64,000 nucleotides of DNA from Norana najaformis (taxonomy: Eukaryota; Annelida; Clitellata; Crassiclitellata; Hormogastridae), in the NCBI GenBank assembly GCA_964023275.1, contig OZ029916.1, positions 30,805,087 through 30,869,086 on the forward strand, read 5' to 3'. Below are positions 55,661 to 64,000 of this stretch, piece by piece (the first letter of the stretch is position 1; each line of letters begins with the position of its first letter). The position numbers and the translations under genes are program-made. Under the pieces are notes generated by a model, which did no database searches, had not been told where the DNA came from, and worked only from the letters and a program-made list of their open reading frames with translations.

Positions 55661-58600
55661 GTACTAGGCGAGTTCTTACTGTTTTTATTGTTATTATTAT
55701 CGTCAGCTGTGGCTAGATTTTAACCTATGATATGCCAACGAGTTTACCCGAATCCCCGAAAACCGATTCCCCGAAAGTGGTGAAAATGCAAATAAACTAA
55801 TTCCCAAAACAGTTTTTCTGCCAAGCGTTCAAGATCCCGAAAACTATATAGTATGGACTAGTCTGCGAATCTCCTGTAAATTTACCTCTCATAAGAAAGT
55901 GCTTTGCAGAATTTAATTATATTTGAAAATTTTAAATTTAACGCCATGTAATATGATTCACTGTCAGTATTCGGTTTTGCAGAACACCATATAAAGAATC
56001 GGCAAACGTGTAATAATGGGGACCGCTGTATGTATAATTAGGGGACTGCTCAATTTTTTAGGGTTAAGGTTAACCCGCAAAGTTCTGAGAATGCTCTAGA
56101 ACCAAACACTGTCTTGGGTACGAGGCACAGCAAGAGTCAGAGCGTCCACTGATCAACTGCAATATTTGATGGTATGATGGTTGAGCATGGAACAAAAATA
56201 AATTGGCTGATTTTAATGTATTACTGCGTGAACTGCAAGAGAGATTTTTAACTGGATTCTTTGCTTGATGGGCATCTAGTGTAACAAATGCAATATTGGT
56301 GGAATATCCTGAGACTTAGATGTTTTTGTTATGGCTTTTGGCCAGAGAGTTTTGAACTATTTGTAGTTTAAAATTAAAAAGCTGCTAAATGGGAGTTGAA
56401 AATAATGGCCAATAATATAAGCTGCTAAAATAGAGGATTATTTTGTATTTAAAATTAGCTATAAAGCTTTAAGTTTGTTATAATTGAAAGACCACAGTCC
56501 ACCTTTGTACAAGTAGGTCTGTGGTTTCACTTTGAAGGGACTCTTGATCGATACCTTTTGCATTATAATAACAGTGCTGTAGCAGTTTGTATATACAACA
56601 CCTGATAATAAGGGAGCACAGGTTAAGTTCCACTTTAAAAATGATCTCTTCACCGTAGTGCAACCTTAGTACATGTATTTGATGTGGCTCGGATCAGTAG
56701 TGTTGTAAAGAGTTTCAGTATAGTTTAAGTAATAGGCAAAGCAGAATATTTTGCCAGAAACTGAAAAAGATCAGGAACAAGCAGATGCAGAGAAAGCCTT
56801 GAAACCCAGACCTGCGAATCATGGTCATGTGGCTGAGTAAATCAGGAGCACCTCCTGGATTTAAAAGTGTGGCAGTGAAAACATTACTAAAACTGTCACC
56901 TGTGTGCAGTCAGTAAATCAAGGACAGGACAGTTTTAGTAATGTTGTGTGAGGCCTGAAACTGTGCTCTGGCAGACATGGATTGCCGAAATGTATTGTTA
57001 TCCAACAGTGACATTTGAGTCATTTTATAGTTTGACATATATAGCTGAAAGAACTGGCTTTGTTTATGTTGTGAGCCAGAGTAGAGAAATTCGGCTTAGC
57101 AGTCAACCCCATGTTGCTAACCTTCTTTATACATTTGGTTGGGTGGCAGGTAAGTCCTAAGAGATGTGGCTCAGTTGGTGTAGGATCTTTTTGCTGAGGA
57201 GAAAACACGAGGACGACATTACAACAACCTGTTATACAGGTTACATGGCTTGACAACAAATTGTCAATTTCATGCAACATGCCATGACATGAATCATGGA
57301 TGCAGAGGTGAAAGGCAAACCCAATAGCAGTCTGCCACTATGCTAGGGTATTTACCTTTCTTTACTTTTCTAACTTAATTTCTGTTCACAGTGATAATTG
57401 TCATCGTCGTCATTTTCATCATCATCATTGTCATCATCGTCTTTGGTGGCATCGTCATCATCATCATCAGTTCCTGATGATGATGCCTGTTTGGCAGGGA
57501 TGAATGCAGATAAATGAACTCCACTCTTTTCTATCATTTGTCAAATTCAGTGCTGTCCTTACTGTTAAGTCCAAGTCTTGTTATATCCTTATGTCAGAGG
57601 TAATTATTACCCTAGCATTCATTCACTGTTGCCTCAGATTTAGGTTTACTGACTTTACCCCCATACTTTGTAAGAAATACCATAGAGAATATCTACAAGT
57701 GTAGATTTAGGCTTAAAGCCTAATGTCAAGATCTTGCTCATTGGCAATGCATAAACTTCTCAGCAACAACTTTTGTAGACAACTTGGCAATGTACACAGT
57801 GTATACTTAAGTTGCAACAACTTGGACTGGTAGAGAAAGAGATCTACATCAATGTAGTGTTTTGGCTACATTTATTTAGCAATATTTTTACATAAATTTA
57901 GTACTATGTCTACATAAATTATATGATGCTGTATCTACATTTATGTTCTTGTAATGTCTGCATTTATGTGGTGTTCCATCCACATCTATTTTGTAATAAT
58001 GTCTACATTTATGTGGTGTTCCATCTACATCTATGTTGTAATAATGTCTGCTTTTATGGGATATGACTTCTACATTATTGTAGTGTTGCTTCTATATGTA
58101 TTGATAATGTTTACACCTATTGTGTAGTCATTACTACTAATGTATATGTAGTAATACCTAATGACTCATTAGGTAGTACTACTTGTACATAGTGATATCA
58201 TTTCACCAGTACATTTATCGCTCACTGCAGTGTGAATCATATACTTTTAATCGCAACTGCTGTGATATCACATAAGAAACAGTTCAAACAAACTCAGAAC
58301 TGAAGCACTCCCCTTCCAAAATCCTGTACACTGATTCCTCCTCTCCTGACTATCTACCTGCGTGACCCTTGGATCTTGCTTGGCCTGGTACTGAATCTTG
58401 CCCTACTACCCTACCTTCCTATCAATTTTGCTTTGCCTGTGAATAAGTTGGTTGTCAGAATATAGCCTTTGAGCGCTGTAGATATCTCGAGTTTACAATT
58501 ACGACGATGAGGACTCCGCAAAGAGGGCGAGGGAGGGGTCACCAGAATGCGGACATGGGGAGGGGATTATGCCCAATGCAGACGTCGGCATCTACCTTTG

Positions 58601-61600
58601 ATACATAGTTATTTTAGTACAGCCTGTGCTTTAAACACTAACTTCATTGTCCGTCAGACAGCAGTTTGTAGTGCCTTGGACCTAGTTATGGAGTCCCTTT
58701 GCGGGAGATGGCAGAACAAGAGGTAGCCTAATCACGGTTGGAGCGCGGAAGTTCGCAAAGGGGTGGGGAGGGTAATGCCAAATATAGACAAGGAGAAGGT
58801 AGGGTCCAGATTTGGTCGTATTTCCAAATGTCCTTTATGGACGACCCCATATTGGTTGTGACACACAGTTAGGCATTTGTTTGCTTATCTAAAAGCCACA
58901 CTCGGACTGACCCACTGTAGTACCTGCTGTTACGAGACCTTACTTTGAGGGCACGTGGGCAATTGACGTAGTTTGTTTAGTTCAGGAATAAAAACCAGTG
59001 CTGTCACACGGTTGAGTAATACCAGCCGTTGCTGAATCATCTTCCCGATTGCCAATAGCTCTAGGTAAACACATCCAAATATTAAGCTGTGAGGGGTTTG
59101 TAGGCCAAGTTGGGCTTGCGAGCTTCTCCTCCCAGCACAGGTAAAGCCCTTAGATTATAAATTATTTTCATCTGTCATAGTTCGGCCTGTATGGCCGTTG
59201 CGGTATCCTATTCTAGCATGCTGTTATTTTTCTAGCTGTAAGAAATTTTTACATTGAAGCAACATGGTATGAAGTATGAAGGTATGAAGTGAAAAGTTAA
59301 GAAAGCTAAATAGCAGGAGAAAATAGGAGAAAATAGGAGAAAATAGGAGAAAACGAGGACTACTGAGTTTTGATTTGTAGTAAGTAATATGCATATAAAT
59401 GAAACATTCTAGAATTACTGGGGGGTTATTGTCAGTATTTTCATACTGGCTAATCTAATCTAAGTTCAGAATGTGCATGACATTTGATTTTGATAAACAT
59501 AGAAACCAATCTGTGTTTCTTTATCACTTGTGCTTAAAGATGTCACATATCAAGGTTTTTGTTAAATACATTTGTTTGGCCTTCATAATTGGTGTGCTAG
59601 ACTGTCAACCTAAAAGTCAGGGGTTGATTAATATGAAGACAAAGAGTAAACTGAATTTTTTTCTGTTAAGAATAGTGCATCTGGATTTCATTTGATAGGA
59701 GATAAGGTAGCTGGGGAGAGATATTGCCACCTGCCCTCGTACGCTGAGGCTGAAAAAAATGAAGTTATTAACAATTTCTCCTGTCCTTGTACTAATTTAT
59801 GTAATATGTACATGATTTTTGGATACTGTGTGATACTATGAGTAAAGTATGTGCTCACATAATCTTCACTTTTGCTTTCAGAGTGCTATGTTTGCTATGA
59901 ATCATGTCCACTGGTGGGGAGGCTCAGTTAGTTCATTTTAGTTTCCCTTACCTCCCAGAACTTGTATGTGGTAGTAATGAAAATGAATTACCTTGATATG
60001 TGCTGACAATGCAGTATTATTTATGTAAATATTTGCATAATCATCCATGCAGTTATTTCAGTTGTTACAACATATGCAATTGTTCAAATAAACGATTTGA
60101 ATGTGTATTTGAATTTCTAGCCATAGGCATCTATTGTGGTTGACAGAATGGACTGATCTTTTGTTCTTTTTAGGGTAGTGTACATAACATAGAACCGTAA
60201 TTGTGATTCTTTGGTAGTCTGAGTCTTTTGACATGCTGATGTTCAGGTGATTTCTTTACTACTTCACCTTCAGTTTTATAGCTTTATGTGTTTTTTGTAT
60301 CTTTCTGTGTTATTGGTTTTTAAGTATTCATGTGTCTGTGCCTTTGAAGAAACTCCCAAAATTGTGTTATACATTTGTCTTGCTGGATAAAAATTTATTA
60401 AAAGGGATTTAAAAAGCACTGCTAAAGTATTGTAAACTAACAGTCGTGTTTGCCACTAGAGCATGCAGATTAATTTGCAAATATTCAGATGAACACAACA
60501 TTATTTATTATTATGAAATTATCATCTTCACCTCATTGTTTTATTATTATCTTCTATATCAGTTATTCCTGTTTATTTGTTATTAATTTTATTATTATAT
60601 TATTGTAAATAATGTAATAATTTCCGCACCTTTGTTTCAGATTTAATGACTTTGTGTACTTTACAAATGCTTGTAATAAATAAATAGATACTAAATTTAC
60701 CTTCAGAGTTATCCCAGAAATTAAGAGAGATGATCCAAAGTTGATGGGTGTAGAACAGCTGGTGCTTGCTCTTATCATGCTGTTCTTTGTTCTAAAGCGT
60801 TCAGTTCTTGTTCATGTTTGTAGGAGAACGAAGAGCCTTTTCGGTGCCTGCCAGAATTATCATTTTGGCCCAAAAGCAAGCCTTCTTCAGACACATGACA
60901 CAATTGAGTGAGTCATTGCATACTGTTCCACAAAATTCTAAGCTAATCTTGTAACTTCTATAGCAGCGTTATTGAAATGCACAACACATCAGTCAGTTGT
61001 AACTTCTAAGCAAAACTACTCTGCAAAACCAAGATCCACTGGATGGAACTTATTGAGGCCGCTGATTCTGGAAGAAAGCTACAGAGGATAAGCAGTCCTG
61101 ACCTAAACAACATCACAAAACTTGCAGAGCACGCTGAAACAGCAAATTCCAGAGCCAATGACCGAGAAAGACTGGGAATCCAGCACCATTCTGGCCGAGG
61201 CATCATGAGTTAGATCTTCCTAAGGAAGTGCAGGCTATCCAACTGGAGGGGTTGGTTAAACACTACCTGGGAACATAACCCCACTAAAAAAGGATAAAAG
61301 ATAAGTTGACTGCCCAGTGTGTATCTCTTTGTAAACTAGGAGACATGTTTTATACCAGATTCTTTGTTCGGCAGGAAGTTGTTGCTGTTATTGCAATATG
61401 GGGATATTTTGAAATTTCAGGTGATTTTGTTATATAGCCGACCAGTGAATTCTGAAGCATTTGTAATCTGTGCAAATTAGTCTTTATGATGCCATTTAGA
61501 AGTGAGTTAACAACTCAAGTTAACAGCCAGAGACACTTAAGTCTAGCTACCATCTGACACCACATTAATTGGTGATGAGAAGTCACAATGACGGGGCATG

Positions 61601-64000
61601 AGAAGCCATAGTTTGTATGCTTTATTGCCACACAAAATTTTATGATCATTGTGGTAGGATTTTATATTACTATTTCTGTATGAGCTCATTGGCTTACCCT
61701 TAAGCATATACCTTTTAGAGTCCTTAATGCCTTTTAAAGTAGGAAGTGACCAGGAATATCCCTTCAGAAAATGACTTAATTCTTGGTAAACAAACATCTT
61801 GAACTATGGCTTTGCCCACACAGATCATTGCTCTTGAGTTTGCTGTATTAGGTAACCATATAAGGAATCACGACAACTGTAAATAAAAACTAAGAGAAAA
61901 ACACGCGAGCACCAGAGCACGACTCACCACAGCCACACTCAACGCGTATATATTAAGGAAGTAGTTGTAGACTAGTTTAACTGTTTGGCTGCAGTGTATC
62001 TGTTAATCATGAGAAAGTTGAAATGACAAAGGACTGCACATTATGAGGAATTGTTTTGGCTGTGATTCCAGAGTTCTGTTTTGTCAGTAAAAATTCAACT
62101 TTTTCTTTTCTCAGGCATCAAATAATAATATCTGATCTAATCTAAAGACTTATGGCACCGTTATAATGCCCAAGCCATCGATCGATGGTCATTTCAAGTG
62201 AAATCATAATCAGAGTCATAATTCATTGCAGAAGCCACGTTGAATTCCTGTATGTCTGAGAAATCAGAAGTTAGACTATGGTGGGTAAGCAAGTTGAAAC
62301 AGATGAGTCTTAAGTTTAGATGTGAGTGACATCACAGAACTGACAGTGAAGTTCCAAAGCCGAGGATCAGCAACCAAGAACACTGTAGAACCCAACTTTT
62401 TGAAAGATCCTATAAGCGTCATCATCTTCCTACATGGTCATGGTAACATCACACGAATAGCTGAAAAATTCACAATAATAATTTAATAGCAAACATAATG
62501 ATTAAGTGCTTATTCATATAACACCTCTTCAAGAAAACTCTTCACAGGTGCTCCTGACCTAAAAAATACACGACCGTGACCAAATGGAACGGTCTTCATG
62601 GGCAATTAACAGGCAGAGAAAGGACGAAAAAATTCATGACTCAGACTGCATGACATCCTCTTTCATAATGGGGGGATCGACCAAAGCAATGCTGCTATAC
62701 TGCATTGTTGAAGAACAGGATGGGGTAAAACCAGAATATACTGCATGCAGAGCATGGAGATTTGCAGCCAGGTATGGATGACATTGATTTGCATGCATAG
62801 CTAAGATAAGACGAAACTCATGCAGCCAGGCATTTGCGCTTAGCGTAATGTAAACCCTCCCATGACTTGTCACACTTGGAACGCATGCAAGCTAAACTAA
62901 TGACATCTGAAGTTATGAAAGTTCACAGTTATAATGTACATGGTTCGAGCAAAATTCCGGGTGATATGTATCATTAAATTTGAAAGAAATCAATACACAA
63001 CTAATCCAACGTTTGTTTTGCATGAATGAGCTCACAGTGGTGAATGAATGGATTACTTGGCTTTCTGCACTAAATTCCAGTAAATGCTTCAAGGTGGCCC
63101 AGGTGCAACACTAGGTCATGCTGAGCCAACCAACCCAAAACTGTTCTGGTATGAGGGACAAGAGATAATGTCTAATAATCGAGTGCAATATTTGTTGGTA
63201 TGACGTTGAGCATGGAACAGAGATAGGTCAGCAGATTTAAATGTAGTACCTTGCAAACTATAAGACAGATGTAACAGGATTGTTTGCTTGATGGACAACC
63301 AGTGTTATGAATGCAATATCGGAGTAATATCCTGATACACTGTGGTCCTACTTATGACCATCGTTGGGAGTCACTGTGACCACTTTTTAGTGAACTTCCG
63401 GTTAAAGGGGCCATGCTGAAATACAGTAATGTCATTTTATGTGTCTTAGTGTGGCTAGAAAGATCAAAGGCTGTCTGATGTGAAGTTCAGTTACTTTGAA
63501 AGGCCACACGTTGCCTTGTTATTGGCAAATTGTTTGTGTTTTTTATACCCAATAATTTTTGTCAGTGGTGATTTTAAAGTGACCCTCATTTGCTAGTGAG
63601 TTGTCAGTGGTGGCCCAAACGTCGCCCTCATTTTGGTAGGGGGTGGAGTTAAACCTGCCCTTGTTGTAGGAATGCACTTAAACTTGCCCTTGTTTGAAAG
63701 TGATTTGTGAGCGGAGTGGCTTAAAAGTGACCATCATTTGGTGATGGCTTTGAAGTGACCCTTGATTAATGGAGACTTGTCAGCAATGACTTGAAAGGGA
63801 CCCTTACCTAACTACGGTACTATCTCTGGTTAACAGAGGTATCAGTGTCATCAGTATAATGTCTATTGTTTTCATTAATGATGAGTTGTTGGTGTTGTTT
63901 TTAAGAGCAATTCAGGATCCATGTAAGCTGATGCTGTTGTGGGATAAGAAACCTCAGAATGTTCTAGTCATTAAGAAGATTTGGGATGATATGGTGGATG
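55425..64000 (+). CDS. NADK: NAD kinase, first three coding exons (gene runs off the window)
   Basis: Exons 55425-55660, 60824-60907 and 63906 to beyond 64000 join in phase (2, then 2). NAD kinase phosphorylates NAD+ to NADP+ in the cytosol and sets the NADP(H) pool. Exon 1 is a poorly conserved Ser/Gly/Thr-rich N-terminus. Exon 2 gives 'RTKSLFGACQNYHFGPKASL'; exon 3 gives 'LLWDKKPQNVLVIKKIWDDM'. These match the animal NADK signature 'RSRSLHGPC---FGPKA' followed by 'W-K-P--VLVIKK--D', where the catalytic fold begins. The catalytic GGDG motif lies beyond the window. Intron 1 is ~5.2 kb and intron 2 ~3.0 kb, both with LINE pieces. The start is supported by context and by matching phases. Other names (mitochondrial NADK2) fit poorly. 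Confidence 0.88.
56140..56390 (-). mobile_element. LINE-type repeat, copy 1
   Basis: Shares 'gcaatatttg.tggtatga' and 'gttgagcatggaacaa', then 'tttgcttgatgg.ca.c.agtgt' with 63165-63345. The reverse strand resembles the C-terminal part of a LINE polyprotein ('AIQNSLA'-like). Confidence 0.5.
57395..57485. repeat. (ATC)n microsatellite
   Basis: Imperfect ATC/GTC repeats in NADK intron 1. Confidence 0.8.
57840..58110. repeat. 45-bp minisatellite
   Basis: Degenerate units of 'tgtctacatttatgtggtgt' plus 'tccatctacatctatgttgt' and 'aataa'. The two best copies are adjacent near 57954-58043. Confidence 0.7.
58265..58520 (+). mobile_element. LINE 3' untranslated tail
   Basis: Contains 'gtgacccttggatcttgctt', 'gtgaataagttggttgtcag' and 'ctcgagtttacaattacgac'. 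Third copy of the tail family at 29125 and 36860. Confidence 0.65.
59306..59355. repeat. 10-bp tandem repeat
   Basis: Four units of GGAGAAAATA in NADK intron 1. Confidence 0.85.
60824..60907 (+). CDS. NADK: NADK exon 2
   Basis: 27 full codons containing FGPKASLLQTHDTI. Acceptor CATGTTTGTAG, donor TTGA|GTGAGT. Confidence 0.88.
61020..61216 (+). other. open fragment of unknown origin in NADK intron 2
   Basis: A clean 60-codon frame 'KIHWMELIEAADSGRKLQRI' ... 'ANDRERLGIQHHSGRGIMS' ending in TAG. It reads like the C-terminus of a mobile-element polyprotein, but I cannot name the family. It does not fit NADK phase or homology. Confidence 0.35.
62125..62420 (-). mobile_element. LINE 3' end (GATTAGATT type)
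   Basis: Minus strand ends with the 'ttagattagatc' tail, preceded by 'ggcattataacggtgccata' as at 18178 and 30345. Confidence 0.6.
63165..63345 (-). mobile_element. LINE-type repeat, copy 2
   Basis: Matches 56140-56390 in order and spacing; both lie in NADK introns. Confidence 0.5.
63370..63800. repeat. degenerate tandem DNA upstream of NADK exon 3
   Basis: Repeated 'agtgaccctcatttg..agtgagttgtcagtggtgg' units with heavy substitution, about 6-8 copies of ~40 bases. Confidence 0.5.
63906..64000 (+). CDS. NADK: NADK exon 3 (partial at window end)
   Basis: AIQDPCKLMLLWDKKPQNVL then VIKKIWDDMVD. Acceptor TTGTTTTTAAG. This is the conserved entry strand of the NAD kinase catalytic domain; the exon continues past 64000 or ends near it. 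Confidence 0.9.

Overview
The window is animal nuclear DNA, most likely from a marine invertebrate; I cannot tell deuterostome from lophotrochozoan. Genes are split by kilobase introns with consensus GT..AG sites. The intergenic and intronic DNA is AT-rich, full of microsatellites, and packed with CR1/L2-type LINE fragments, tRNA-derived SINE-like pieces and DNA-transposon remains. There is no operon structure, CRISPR array or rRNA.

Layout. (1) 1.8-9.6 kb, + strand: three tandem Fe(II)/2-oxoglutarate dioxygenase genes of the TauD/clavaminate-synthase-like family. Each has a single uninterrupted coding exon, is GC-rich against AT-rich surroundings, and has a splice acceptor just before the ATG. 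Genes 2 and 3 lie in a ~2.8 kb segmental duplication. (2) 10.0-10.9 kb, - strand: a repetitive, frameshifted mucin-like single-pass membrane protein. (3) 16.26-29.71 kb, - strand: a 12-exon gene whose splice phases all agree (720 codons). It encodes an optineurin/TNIP/NEMO-type coiled-coil protein with an LIR-like WVEV motif, a UBAN ubiquitin-binding segment and a C-terminal NZF (RanBP2-type) zinc finger. (4) 30.3-33.6 kb: stacked LINE fragments and a SINE. (5) ~36.07-46.14 kb, - strand: an incomplete GRAMD1/Aster-like gene with clear VASt (sterol-binding) domain exons; no GRAM domain was found. (6) 46.6-51.26 kb: a hAT-type DNA transposon with inverted termini and a perfect 8-bp target duplication, invaded by at least two LINEs, one with a long intact reverse-transcriptase ORF bounded by an exact 39-bp direct repeat. 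(7) 51.3-55.3 kb: microsatellites, a ~350-bp degenerate direct repeat and a jockey-like LINE relic. (8) 55.42-64.0 kb, + strand: the 5' three coding exons of NAD kinase, running off the window.

The genes look like unrelated neighbours rather than one pathway. The most unusual biology is the optineurin-like receptor, which carries two different ubiquitin-binding modules plus an LC3-interaction-like motif, and the young, rapidly diverging dioxygenase array. Exon coordinates come from hand inspection of splice sites and phase, without transcript or database support.
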